Shown here: in pieces, positions 8,953 through 16,829 of the stretch
Layout of the letters: each line of letters begins with the position of its first letter
Position numbering within the stretch: the first letter of the stretch is position 1
NCBI RefSeq assembly: GCF_010894455.1
Contig: NZ_JAAIXY010000009.1
Span: 62,001-126,000, forward strand
Reading direction: 5' to 3'
Source: Myxococcus eversor
Lineage (GTDB): Bacteria; Myxococcota; Myxococcia; Myxococcales; Myxococcaceae
Length of the DNA: 64,000 bases
Made by a program: the position numbers and the translations under genes
Notes under the pieces: generated by a model
Databases searched by the model: none
What the model saw: only the letters and a program-made list of their open reading frames with translations
Told to the model about the DNA's origin: nothing

Positions 8953-9051
8953 GTGCGGTTCTACTCCGTTCGAGCTGCGAGAAGACGGAACCCTACCGCT
9001 CTCTCAGGACCGGTCAAAGGAGACGTCGGGGTGGCGTGCTCATACAGAGCG

Positions 9052-9864
9052 TCAGGGGACGGCGCCGTCCAGGGCGGCGAGCCCCAGGACGGACAGGCAC
9101 GCGGCGTCCGCCTGCTGCTCGACCGGGGGGTCGAAGCAGGCCACCTCGCTGTCGAAGACCTTGCACAGCCCCGCCGGAGTGGACGCACACGCCGACTTCG
9201 AGAACGCCGTGGTGCAGCCGTAGCCGCACACCGGGCCGGCCTCGCTGTTGCGGCACTCGGGCGCGGGCAGGGTGCGCTTCCAGGCGCACAGCGCGGCCGG
9301 AGACGGGTCGAAGCAGGTGATGCGGCCACTGGCCATCTTGCACACCCCCGCGGGCGTCTTGTTGCAGCGCACCCCCTCCGGGACGTTCAGGCAGTTGTAG
9401 CCACACGTCAGCTCCACGTTGTTGCTGCGGCAGTCCGCGCGGGGCGTGTCCTTGCCGTAGACGGCGAAGACCACCGCCGGAGGGTCGAAGCACTCCACCT
9501 CGCCGCTGCGGCCCCGGCACACCCCGGCCGGGGACTTCGCGCACTTCACCCGACCCGGCTGCGTCGCGCAGTTGTAGCCACACGCCACCACCCCATCGAT
9601 GGCCTTGCACTCGGGCTCCGGCAGCGACGCGCCGTACGCCTTCACCACGTAGGCCGGCGGGTCGAAGCACACCGCCTGGCCATCCACCACCTGACAGCGC
9701 CCCTGCGGCGTCTGCGCACACCGGGCCCGGTTCGAGTCCGACTTGCACCCATAGCCACAGGCCATCTGGCTGTTGATGGCGCGGCAGGAGGGCGCGTTGG
9801 GGTCCTGGGAGGGCGGTGCCGAGCCCAGCGAGAGCGCCAGCACGGTGATGAGGGAGGCGAGCAT
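9052..9864 (-). CDS. Secreted Cys-rich protein with four CGYxC / CFDP repeats
   Basis: A 270-residue exported protein. The signal peptide is MLASLITVLALSLGS and the rest is four imperfect repeats of about 50 residues. Each repeat has six cysteines in the order C, CGY(G/N)C, C, C and CFDP(P/S). The constant spacing suggests three disulphides per repeat and a rigid rod or small-domain array. Repeats 1-4 start near CRAINSQ, CKAIDG, CRSNNV and CRNSEAG. I know no named family for this unit. The ATG at 9864 was chosen for the signal peptide and a GAGG sequence about 8 bases upstream. It diverges from the TSUP permease gene. Confidence 0.72.
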   Translation of the reverse strand: MLASLITVLALSLGSAPPSQDPNAPSCRAINSQMACGYGCKSDSNRARCAQTPQGRCQVVDGQAVCFDPPAYVVKAYGASLPEPECKAIDGVVACGYNCATQPGRVKCAKSPAGVCRGRSGEVECFDPPAVVFAVYGKDTPRADCRSNNVELTCGYNCLNVPEGVRCNKTPAGVCKMASGRITCFDPSPAALCAWKRTLPAPECRNSEAGPVCGYGCTTAFSKSACASTPAGLCKVFDSEVACFDPPVEQQADAACLSVLGLAALDGAVP

Positions 9865-9999
9865 GGTGACCTCGGAGGGAGGGGAGTTTCCGCGGAGCCA
9901 TTGACGCCCAAGGCGCGCGGTGACGCAAGAAGCGGGCGAGCGCGACGGCGCTCCTGGCGCGTGGTACCCAGGCGCCGTTCGAGCCGAGGGAGACGCAGG

Positions 10000-10785
10000 G
10001 TGGACCAACTGGTGGTGGACGTCAGTGCGCAGCACCTCGTCTTGCTGTGCGTCGCCGCGCTGGTCGCGGGCCTCGTGGACGCCATCGCCGGAGGGGGCGG
10101 GCTCATCACCCTGCCCGCGCTCCTGACGGTGGGACTGCCACCCCATATCGCGCTGGGCACCAACAAGGGCCAGTCCGTCTTCGGCTCGTTCGCCGCATTG
10201 GTGCGCTTCTCGCGCGCGGGGCTGGTGGACTGGAAGCTCGCGCGCGTGACGTTCCCCTTTGGCCTGGGAGGCGCGTTCGCCGGGGCCGCGCTGGTGTTGC
10301 TGGTGAAGCCGGAGGTGCTCAAGCCGCTGGTGCTGGTGCTGCTCATCGCGGTGGCCGCGTTCCTCGCGTTCCGTCGCCCAGCGGCTTCCGGCGAGAAGGC
10401 GGAGCCCTCACCCCGGCCGCGCGCGCTCGCCATCGGTGCGCTCATCGCGCTGGCGGTGGGCACCTATGACGGGTTCTTCGGCCCGGGGACGGGCACGTTC
10501 CTCATCGTCGGCTTCAACACGCTGCTGGGCCACGGGCTGGCGCGAGCCTCCGCCGACGCGAAGGTGGTGAATTTCGCCTCCAACCTGGCGTCCGTGGCGC
10601 TCTTCGCGCTCAAGGGCGTGGTGCTGTGGAAGGTGGCGCTGCCCATGGCCGCCGCGCAGTTCACCGGCGCGTGGCTGGGCGCTCACCTGGCGGTGAAGGG
10701 CGGCGACACGCTGGTGCGCAAGGTGGTGCTCGCCGTGGTGCTGGCGCTGGTGCTGAAGCTGGGGCGCGACGTGGTGATGGGCTGA
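10000..10785 (+). CDS. TSUP (TauE/SafE) family membrane permease
   Basis: A 261-residue polytopic membrane protein with about eight hydrophobic segments. It carries the two family half-motifs: AGLVDAIAGGGGLITLPALL near the N-terminus, then GTNKGQSVFGS, and GTYDGFFGPGTGTFL in the second half. TauE/SafE proteins move sulphite, sulphonates or other organic anions across the inner membrane; the substrate cannot be read from sequence. The start is a GTG at 10000 with GAGGGAG about 8 bases upstream; the frame is open far upstream but only as a mirror of the J-domain gene. No sulphur genes are near. Confidence 0.88.
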   Translation: MDQLVVDVSAQHLVLLCVAALVAGLVDAIAGGGGLITLPALLTVGLPPHIALGTNKGQSVFGSFAALVRFSRAGLVDWKLARVTFPFGLGGAFAGAALVLLVKPEVLKPLVLVLLIAVAAFLAFRRPAASGEKAEPSPRPRALAIGALIALAVGTYDGFFGPGTGTFLIVGFNTLLGHGLARASADAKVVNFASNLASVALFALKGVVLWKVALPMAAAQFTGAWLGAHLAVKGGDTLVRKVVLAVVLALVLKLGRDVVMG

Positions 10786-10787
10786 CG

Positions 10788-10803
10788 CGGGGCGCGCGCC
10801 CCG
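10788..10803. terminator. Short palindromic hairpin between convergent genes
   Basis: CGGGGC and GCCCCG around a GCGC loop, in the 23-base gap between the TSUP permease gene and the convergent DUF1877 gene. The stem is only six base pairs but all G-C. Confidence 0.35.
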
Positions 10804-10808
10804 GGGTC

Positions 10809-11324
10809 TCAGCCGATGTGCACCAGCAGCGCGTCACCGCGCTTGCCCATCTGGGCCATGAATTTCTGGAGCTCGTCGAAGTAGGAGACCATCTCCTCCA
10901 ACGGGTCCGCGTCGTCGGGCGGCTCCTCCCAGGTTCCGGGGTAGATGTCCTGGGCCTGCATCTCCACCGCGTCATAGCGGCGGCGCAGCGTGTTCTCGGA
11001 CACCTCGCGCAGCGCGGTGGCGAGCGCCTTCACCTCCTCGGGCGAGAAGACGCGCGCGGTGCCCTCGTCGGAGGGGATGTCGCCCACGTCCACTCCGCCG
11101 CGCACCAGGAAGTCCAGCGGGGCGCTGCCCTCCCAGGGCGTGCCGGTGAGCAGGTACTGGAGGCCGTGCCACGCCTCGCCGATGTCCAGCTCCAGGAATG
11201 CTCCGCCCTTCGGGTCTCCGAAGTCCTCCTCGTCGTCGAGGAAGTCCTCCAGGCGCTTGGGGGCCTGAAGCAAGGCGTCGCGCTGCGCCACCGTGACGCT
11301 GCGCAAGGTGCAGAGCATCTCCAT
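10809..11324 (-). CDS. DUF1877 (YfbM-like) protein
   Basis: A 171-residue soluble acidic protein. The pattern matches DUF1877: an N-terminal helix, then LDIGEAWHGLQYLLTGTPWE (about 46-65) and FLVRGGVDVG, and a C-terminal part ending with YFDELQKFMAQMGKRGDAL. The IGEAWHGLQYLLTG segment is the most diagnostic. The family has structures but no established function. The gene stands alone, convergent with the permease. Confidence 0.82.
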   Translation of the reverse strand: MEMLCTLRSVTVAQRDALLQAPKRLEDFLDDEEDFGDPKGGAFLELDIGEAWHGLQYLLTGTPWEGSAPLDFLVRGGVDVGDIPSDEGTARVFSPEEVKALATALREVSENTLRRRYDAVEMQAQDIYPGTWEEPPDDADPLEEMVSYFDELQKFMAQMGKRGDALLVHIG

Positions 11325-11434
11325 GCGGGGGACCTCGTGTGCCGCGGAAGCGGGGGGAATCGTGAGCGGCGACGGACCCTACCAGTCCCCGGCGACGTCG
11401 CGGAATTTCGATGCGGGCCCGCGTGCCCGAGCGT

Positions 11435-11851
11435 TCAGCGGAGCGTCAGCAGGGCGCCCGCCACCATCAGCGCCACGCCCGCCCCCAGCTTCCAGGTGAA
11501 CGACTCGTTCAGCAGGAGGACGGCGAGGATGAGGGTCAGCGGCAGGCTGAGCTTGTCGATGGGCGCCACCCGGGAGGCGGGCCCGAGCTGGAGGGCCCGG
11601 AAGTAGGCCAGCCACGACAGGCCGGTGGCGATGCCCGACAGCGCGAGGAACAAGATCGTCTTGCGACTGAGGGAGGGCAGGGCGGCGTGTTCTCCCCGGG
11701 CCAGGGCGATGCCCCAGGCGAAGACGAGGACCACGCAGGTGCGCAGGGCCGTGGCGAGCGTGGAGGGGACACCCTCGACGCCGACCTTCGCCAGCACGGC
11801 GGTGAGCGCCGCGAAGAGAGCGGAGAGCAAGGCATAGACCCACCACGACAT
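11435..11851 (-). CDS. EamA-domain (DMT superfamily) permease, single repeat
   Basis: A 138-residue membrane protein with about five hydrophobic helices that forms one EamA repeat. Characteristic stretches are SWWVYALLSALFAALTAVLA at the start and LNESFTWKLGAGVALMVAG at the end. Two-repeat drug/metabolite transporters are about 300 residues, so this half-size form must pair with itself, like small multidrug resistance proteins. The ATG at 11851 lies 6-7 bases after GGGAGG; an in-frame GTG two codons upstream is less well placed. Substrate unknown. Confidence 0.85.
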   Translation of the reverse strand: MSWWVYALLSALFAALTAVLAKVGVEGVPSTLATALRTCVVLVFAWGIALARGEHAALPSLSRKTILFLALSGIATGLSWLAYFRALQLGPASRVAPIDKLSLPLTLILAVLLLNESFTWKLGAGVALMVAGALLTLR

Positions 11852-11953
11852 GGACACCTCCCGGCCGCGAACATGTCGCGGTCCTGGGGTGCTAGTCTTT
11901 CAGCGGTCGACCACCGTGTCCTTGTCAAAGGCGCTCCAGGGAGGGCCCACCCG

Positions 11954-12481
11954 ATGTCACCAGCGGGGCGATGGGGAGTCACCCTCGCGGGAGTCGTGCT
12001 GTCGCTCTCGCTCGCGGCCTATCTGCGCACCGCGCTGCGCCCCCCGGAGTACCGGGGACCGGCGGGCCCCCCGCGCCCCAGCGTGGGGCAGGGCAGTCCT
12101 CGCATCGTGAAGAAACAGCAGCCCCAGGCGCCGACGGTTCCCCCCGAGCCGTCCGAGTCCCCGGTGTCCACGCCGGCGAAGCCGGGGCGCGTTCAGGTCC
12201 AGGCCACGCGGGGGTGGAATGGGTATCCCCTGCGAGGCGTGGCGGTGGGCATCATGGTGGAGACGAAGCCTCGCGTCGTGATTCCGGAGCAGCCGCGGAC
12301 GGACGAGCATGGCATGGCCTACTTCCCCAACGTCCCTTCTGGGCGGCTGACCATCTGTGCTCGCGGGGTGGGCTATCTGGAGTCCTGTCGCACGGCAGAG
12401 CTTCAAGCAGACGGAAACTTGAGCATGGTACTGGGCCTGACGGAAGACGAGACGGCGAGAGCGCCCGTCGCGACGCCATGA
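11954..12481 (+). CDS. Membrane-anchored protein with a carboxypeptidase-regulatory-like fold
   Basis: A 175-residue protein with an N-terminal hydrophobic segment (GVTLAGVVLSLSLAAYL), then a Pro-rich linker (about 30-75). The last 90 residues read like a small beta-sandwich of the carboxypeptidase-regulatory/Ig-like type: GYPLRGVAVGIMVETKP, TDEHGMAYFPNVPSGRLTIC, and a Cys pair in ICARGVGYLESC. It is probably periplasmic or surface-exposed. No named family can be assigned with confidence. The next gene, a MYXO-CTERM surface protein, starts 56 bases downstream on the same strand, so the two may be co-transcribed. Confidence 0.62.
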   Translation: MSPAGRWGVTLAGVVLSLSLAAYLRTALRPPEYRGPAGPPRPSVGQGSPRIVKKQQPQAPTVPPEPSESPVSTPAKPGRVQVQATRGWNGYPLRGVAVGIMVETKPRVVIPEQPRTDEHGMAYFPNVPSGRLTICARGVGYLESCRTAELQADGNLSMVLGLTEDETARAPVATP

Positions 12482-12537
12482 ACGCTGTCACTGAGTGGTA
12501 GCCTTCGCGCCCTACAGGCAGCGGAGGGTTCCGCCCA

Positions 12538-14439
12538 ATGCGTGACGTGACGTGGATTCGACGAGCACGGACGTTGCTGCGCCAGTCCGCCGTGGTGTTG
12601 GGAATGGGAGGGCTCGCGCTGACTCCCGGTGCTCAGGCCGAACTGCCAGAGCACTACACGCTCCAACTCCAGGCTCGCACCAACCTGTTGGGCAACGAGT
12701 CCGGTGCGTACAACCTGAAGCCTGGCAATCTGCTCGCGGGAAGTCTCCAGGTGCCAGTGGTCGCGGACGGGCGGGTGGCCTTCCGGTTGTCGATTACGCC
12801 CGAGGGGCCCAATGCCATCTGGTGGGGAAGTGATGCGGCGGGCCACCACCGCTATGTGTTGCCGGATTTGGGAGAGGATGCTCGCGCGAGTGACCCGGGG
12901 CTGAACTCAGACGGGCTCGTCGCGTTCGCCGTCACGGGGGCCACCGCCACCACGAGCAATGGCATCTATCTGCTGCGCTCCGAGGCGCCGGAGGAAGTCC
13001 GCATCGTCCGCGAGCCGCTCGGGGCGTCGGACTGGTCCAGCCTGGCGCTCAACGACGCGGGGCAGCTCGGGTTCCGGGTCACCTTCAACGGCGTCGGTCG
13101 TGGTTACGTCGTACTGACGCCGCAGGGCGCGGGTTGGACGACGACGTATCTGGCGAAGGAGAAGACGCTCGACGAGGCGAGCCCCTACGAGTTTCTCTAC
13201 TCCCCGGCGTTCAATGACCTGGGGCAGATGGCGGGCGTGGGGGACCTGCCGTCTGAAGGCTCGGAGTTCTACCAGGAGCTGCGCGTCTTCAGCGCGGACG
13301 GGACGTCCCGGCTCATCGCTCAATCGCGGGGCCGGGATGCGGCGTCGCCCATCTACCGGTTCGCGTCCGTGCAGCCGGCGCTCGACAACCTGGGCCGAGT
13401 GGCCTTCATCGCGACAGCGAGGGCGGGCGCGGGGCCGAACCTCACGACCGTTTTCCTATGGGATGGGGCGGAGCTGCGGGTGGTGGCGCAGAACGGGCAG
13501 GAGGGAATCAGGGAGGTGGAGTTCTTCCCTCCGGACATGAACGACGAGGGGCTCATCGTCTTCCGGGCCATCGACAGTGACAGCCGCCGCGCGGTGTGGG
13601 TGAGCGATGGGCGGATGCTTCGGCGGGTGGTGTCGGAGCACGACATCGTCGACTCGGACCTGGGGCCCGCGCGCATCGACCAGGAGACGCCGAGCGGCCC
13701 CGTATTCGCTGGAAGCGTGAGCATCAGCCCGCGAGGCGACGTGTCCGTTGTCGCGGGGCTGGCGCCGCCGGACAATGACCAGGAGGAGTGGGGCACCGCC
13801 ATCTTCGTGGCGCAGGCCTCCTTCGCGCCGCCCGCGGATGGTGGCGTGGACGGAGGACCGGGCGGAGAGTCCGATGCGGGCTGCGATGGCGGCGCGTGTC
13901 CTGGTGAGGGAGACAGCGGCACACCGGGCTGTGACGGCGGTGAGTGCCCTGGTGAAGGTGACAGCGGTACTCCGAGCTGTGATGGCGGCGAGTGTCCTGG
14001 TGAAGGTGACAGCGGAACTCCGAGCTGTGACGGAGGTGCATGCCCTGGCGACAGCGGTACTCCGAGCTGCGACGGAGGCGAGTGCCCCGGCGAAGGTGAC
14101 AGCGGTACTTCGAGCTGTGACGGAGGTGCATGCCCCGGCGACAGCGGTACTCCGAGCTGCGACGGAGGTGAGTGCCCTGGTGAAGGCGACAGCGGCACGC
14201 CGACCTGTGACGGAGGCGCGTGCCCCGGCTCGGAAGACAGTGGCACATCACGCTGTGACGGAGGCCGTTGCCCGGAGGGCCAGGACAGTGGCCCCGTGGA
14301 CGCGGGCGGCGCGGGCCCCCCGCCTGACACGGGAGGCTGCGGCTGCCAGTCGACGTCTTCCACTGCATTCCTGCCGTGGCTGTTCCTCGGCCTCGCGTGG
14401 TTCGCCGCGCATCGTCGGAAAGGTCCGAGCAGTCGCTGA
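12538..14439 (+). CDS. MYXO-CTERM surface protein with NxxG-type repeats and a Cys-rich stalk
   Basis: A 633-residue exported protein. After a signal peptide (ending near GAQAEL) come tandem repeats of the type LN(S/D)DGLVAF, LNDAGQLGF, FNDLGQMAG, LDNLGRVAFI and MNDEGLIVF, the choice-of-anchor NxxGxxxF repeat that probably builds a beta-propeller (about 40-425). Residues 449-588 are nine CDGGxCPG units forming a stalk. The tail GGCGCQSTSS, a hydrophobic helix and HRRKGPSSR make up a textbook MYXO-CTERM signal, which in myxobacteria is cut at the Cys region by a myxosortase and leaves the protein on the outer surface. Function unknown; adhesion or sensing is a guess. Confidence 0.85.
   Translation: MRDVTWIRRARTLLRQSAVVLGMGGLALTPGAQAELPEHYTLQLQARTNLLGNESGAYNLKPGNLLAGSLQVPVVADGRVAFRLSITPEGPNAIWWGSDAAGHHRYVLPDLGEDARASDPGLNSDGLVAFAVTGATATTSNGIYLLRSEAPEEVRIVREPLGASDWSSLALNDAGQLGFRVTFNGVGRGYVVLTPQGAGWTTTYLAKEKTLDEASPYEFLYSPAFNDLGQMAGVGDLPSEGSEFYQELRVFSADGTSRLIAQSRGRDAASPIYRFASVQPALDNLGRVAFIATARAGAGPNLTTVFLWDGAELRVVAQNGQEGIREVEFFPPDMNDEGLIVFRAIDSDSRRAVWVSDGRMLRRVVSEHDIVDSDLGPARIDQETPSGPVFAGSVSISPRGDVSVVAGLAPPDNDQEEWGTAIFVAQASFAPPADGGVDGGPGGESDAGCDGGACPGEGDSGTPGCDGGECPGEGDSGTPSCDGGECPGEGDSGTPSCDGGACPGDSGTPSCDGGECPGEGDSGTSSCDGGACPGDSGTPSCDGGECPGEGDSGTPTCDGGACPGSEDSGTSRCDGGRCPEGQDSGPVDAGGAGPPPDTGGCGCQSTSSTAFLPWLFLGLAWFAAHRRKGPSSR
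13882..14301 (+). repeat. Nine tandem CDGGxCPG coding repeats
   Basis: Nine in-frame units of 48 or 42 bases encode C-D-G-G-(A/E/R)-C-P plus a Gly/Glu/Asp/Ser/Thr-rich spacer. Seven units are 16 residues and two (the fourth and sixth) are 14, lacking the Glu-Gly pair. The near-identity of neighbouring units (for example around 13980-14160) suggests recent expansion by slippage or recombination, so copy number may vary between strains. It forms the stalk of the MYXO-CTERM protein. Confidence 0.85.
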
Positions 14440-14451
14440 CGCCGTGCCACT

Positions 14452-14485
14452 CCGCCCGGGTGGACGACTCGACTCACCCGGGCGG
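14452..14485. terminator. Bidirectional terminator hairpin, 11-bp perfect stem
   Basis: CCGCCCGGGTG at 14452-14462 pairs exactly with CACCCGGGCGG at 14475-14485 around a 12-base loop. It sits in the 58-base gap between the convergent MYXO-CTERM gene and the small lipoprotein gene, so it can end transcription from both sides. Confidence 0.72.
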
Positions 14486-14497
14486 TGGTGCTTCGAC

Positions 14498-14776
14498 TCA
14501 GCAGGGCAGCCAGGGTCCGACACCGCGGCTGCACGAGTCGTAGCAGATGGAGATGGCCGCGGAGCACTCCTCGCTGGTCACCTTGCACTGCGACGGGCAC
14601 CAGGAATGGGCCTGGTAGCATTCGTCCATGCAGGACGTCTGGGCCTGGGTCGTGGACTCGACTTCGGACGTCTCCGGGCTCACGGGCTCGGCCTCGGGAG
14701 CGCCCGCACCACAGGCCATGAGGGCCATCGCGGACAGCGAGGCCAGGACGAACGAACGGACGCGACGAACAATCAT
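14498..14776 (-). CDS. Small Cys-rich lipoprotein
   Basis: A 92-residue lipoprotein of unknown function. The signal peptide ends in a lipobox (SAMALMAC, Cys at about residue 22), then a Ser/Thr/Glu-rich linker and a 45-residue domain with eight Cys: SCMDECYQAHSWCPSQCK and ICYDSCSRG among them. The spacing suggests a compact disulphide-rich fold. The start ATG at 14776 has AAGGAG six bases upstream. It is convergent with the MYXO-CTERM gene. Confidence 0.75.
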   Translation of the reverse strand: MIVRRVRSFVLASLSAMALMACGAGAPEAEPVSPETSEVESTTQAQTSCMDECYQAHSWCPSQCKVTSEECSAAISICYDSCSRGVGPWLPC

Positions 14777-15044
14777 GGGCAGCTCCTTGAGGGGAAGGGG
14801 ACGACGCGCGCCAGCGTAGCCCGAGGCCCCCGTGGGTCGCAGGGGCGGTAGGTGTCTCTTGTCCCAGCGGAGCAGAGAGAGTCTGACTGCAATTACAAGG
14901 CCTGAAGCAGCCATTGCGGGGCCGGCTCGGGAGCAGGACAGGAGATGGGCCTCGGCCGACAAGCATTGGAGCCGATTGTCGGGCGGGACGACCCAGGAAG
15001 ACGGCGGATTTCGTACTCCGACATTCCCTCGGTGAGGTGCCCCA

Positions 15045-16676
15045 ATGATGTCGTCCGCTCGCGCCCGTGTCTGGTTGTTGGCCTGTGTCCTGGGAGGAGG
15101 CGTGCTGTCCGCTTGTGAGGACACGCCCAAGGGCGAACCCGATGCCGGCGTGGGGGGCGGTGCCTGGGATGGAGGCGCCACGCCCCTGGAGGAGTATGGC
15201 AACTGGCTGGACAAGGGCCCCTACGCGCCCTGCTCCGTGCTCGAGGTGAGCACGCCCCTGCGGTGTGAGGGCTTGGGCCCCGAGAGCTTCGACCTGTCGG
15301 CGTGTGACACGGGGGCGCTGGCGCTCGTGGAGCAGGAGGGCATCTACCAGGCCGGTCAGCGCTATGAGTCACGGCTGCAAGATGGCGGGACGCAGGTGAA
15401 CTTTGGCACCGGCATCGGCTTCAAGCTGGACGGCCCGGGGAGCGGAGGCACGTTGGCGTCCAGGCCGCTCATCAGCCGGCGGACCGAGGGCGGTACCTTC
15501 TTCATCTCCTCTGGCTCGACAACGGGCACCGCGGTGTCGCGGGTGTATGCCGGCTGCCAGCGGCCCACGCCGGAGACCCTCACCGGCTGCTATGTGACGT
15601 GCAACAACGCCGGGAACGTGACTCAGCGCGGTACCTTCGAGGCCCATCGCATGGTGTGGCACGCGGGCGAGCCGGAGTCCTCTGGAGGCATGACGCTCGT
15701 CTCGGAGGGCCACGTGGCGCTGGGCAAGCCGGTGGATGTCTACGTCACGAAGAACCATGCCTATGTCGTCTCCGTGTCCGACTCGCTCACCGGGAAGGCC
15801 GGCGGACTGACCGTCTTCGACGTCACCGACAAGCGCGCCCCCGTCCTCAAGAAGTCCATCAGCCTGCCTGGGGACCACTACTGGAACGGGGTCTGGGCGC
15901 ACGAGGACGCGCTGTACGTCGCCAGCGACGTCGCGGGCATCGTCGTCTATGACATCTCCCAGCCCGCGGAGCCGGTCTTCATCCGCTCCCTGTACTCGGG
16001 CGAATACGGCGTGCACACCGTGCTTGTCCACGGAGGCCGGCTGTATGCCACGGCCAACGAGGGCAGGACGGACATCTACGACCTCGCCAATCCCCTGGAG
16101 CCGGTGCCGCTGCAGAGCATCAGCCTGCCCGACCAGTTCATCTCGGGAGGACCCCATGACCAGTTCGTGTACGGGGACCGGCTCTACGTCAGCAACGCGC
16201 AGGGCGGCTACGCCATCGTGGACATCACCCGGTTGGACGACACGAAGCTCCTGGGACAGTACACCTACCGGGATGTGTATTCGCACCACAGCGCGGTGGG
16301 GACGTTCGCCGGGCGCACCATCGCGTTCGAAGGCGGCGAGTTCGCCGGCTCCCACTTGAGGGTGCTCGACGTCACCGACCCCGCGAACATCGTGAAGGTG
16401 GGTGAGCACCGCCTGCGGCCCGTGTCCTCCATCCACAACCTGATTCTGAAGGGCACGCGGCTGTATGTCGCCTGGTATCAGGAGGGCGTGCGCGTGCTGG
16501 ACGTGGCCAATCCCACCCAGCCCCGGCAGGTGGCCCACTACAACGTCTTCCGGGAGAGCGACCCGGGACGCACGGATGGAGTCTTCCAGGGCGCCTTCGG
16601 TATCCGCCTGCCGGGAGACGGTTTCATCTACGTTGTTGATTCCGCACGAGGACTGCTCATCTTCGACGAACTCTGA
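15045..16676 (+). CDS. LVIVD-repeat (beta-propeller) lipoprotein
   Basis: A 543-residue lipoprotein: signal peptide and lipobox GGVLSAC (Cys24), a Gly/Asp linker, then a Cys-containing region (about 60-190). From about residue 220 it has LVIVD-type repeats: GGLTVFDVTDKRAPVL, GIVVYDISQPAEPVF, TDIYDLANPLEPVPL, GYAIVDITRLDDTKLL, LRVLDVTDPANIVKV and VRVLDVANPTQPRQV. Six or seven blades give a beta-propeller on the cell surface. Such proteins are numerous in myxobacteria without known ligands. The ATG-ATG start at 15045 follows a GAGGTG sequence. No partner genes are adjacent. Confidence 0.83.
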   Translation: MMSSARARVWLLACVLGGGVLSACEDTPKGEPDAGVGGGAWDGGATPLEEYGNWLDKGPYAPCSVLEVSTPLRCEGLGPESFDLSACDTGALALVEQEGIYQAGQRYESRLQDGGTQVNFGTGIGFKLDGPGSGGTLASRPLISRRTEGGTFFISSGSTTGTAVSRVYAGCQRPTPETLTGCYVTCNNAGNVTQRGTFEAHRMVWHAGEPESSGGMTLVSEGHVALGKPVDVYVTKNHAYVVSVSDSLTGKAGGLTVFDVTDKRAPVLKKSISLPGDHYWNGVWAHEDALYVASDVAGIVVYDISQPAEPVFIRSLYSGEYGVHTVLVHGGRLYATANEGRTDIYDLANPLEPVPLQSISLPDQFISGGPHDQFVYGDRLYVSNAQGGYAIVDITRLDDTKLLGQYTYRDVYSHHSAVGTFAGRTIAFEGGEFAGSHLRVLDVTDPANIVKVGEHRLRPVSSIHNLILKGTRLYVAWYQEGVRVLDVANPTQPRQVAHYNVFRESDPGRTDGVFQGAFGIRLPGDGFIYVVDSARGLLIFDEL

Positions 16677-16738
16677 GCCCGCACCTCCAAGACAGTCTCG
16701 CCCGCAATGGAGTCAATGACAGCTTCGGGTGTCGGAAA

Positions 16739-16768
16739 TTGACATCTCGAATGGCGTGTTTGTATTTT
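16739..16768 (+). promoter_or_regulatory. Candidate sigma-70 promoter of the A-T-R enzyme gene
   Basis: A perfect TTGACA (-35) at 16739-16744 and TATTTT (-10) at 16763-16768, with an 18-base spacer. It lies in an unusually A+T-rich stretch for this genome, about 60 bases before the start codon at 16830. Confidence 0.62.
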
Positions 16769-16829
16769 GATTCCCGCAACTATTTTCGCGGCGACGCGGG
16801 CTTGTTTGTCTTTTGACGAGGAGGGCGCG

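Noticed and set aside
8227..9990. Plus-strand open frame upstream of the TSUP permease
   Set aside because: It reads through the opposite strand of the Pro/Gly-rich linker and the Cys-rich gene; the permease has its own GTG with a good ribosome site at 10000.
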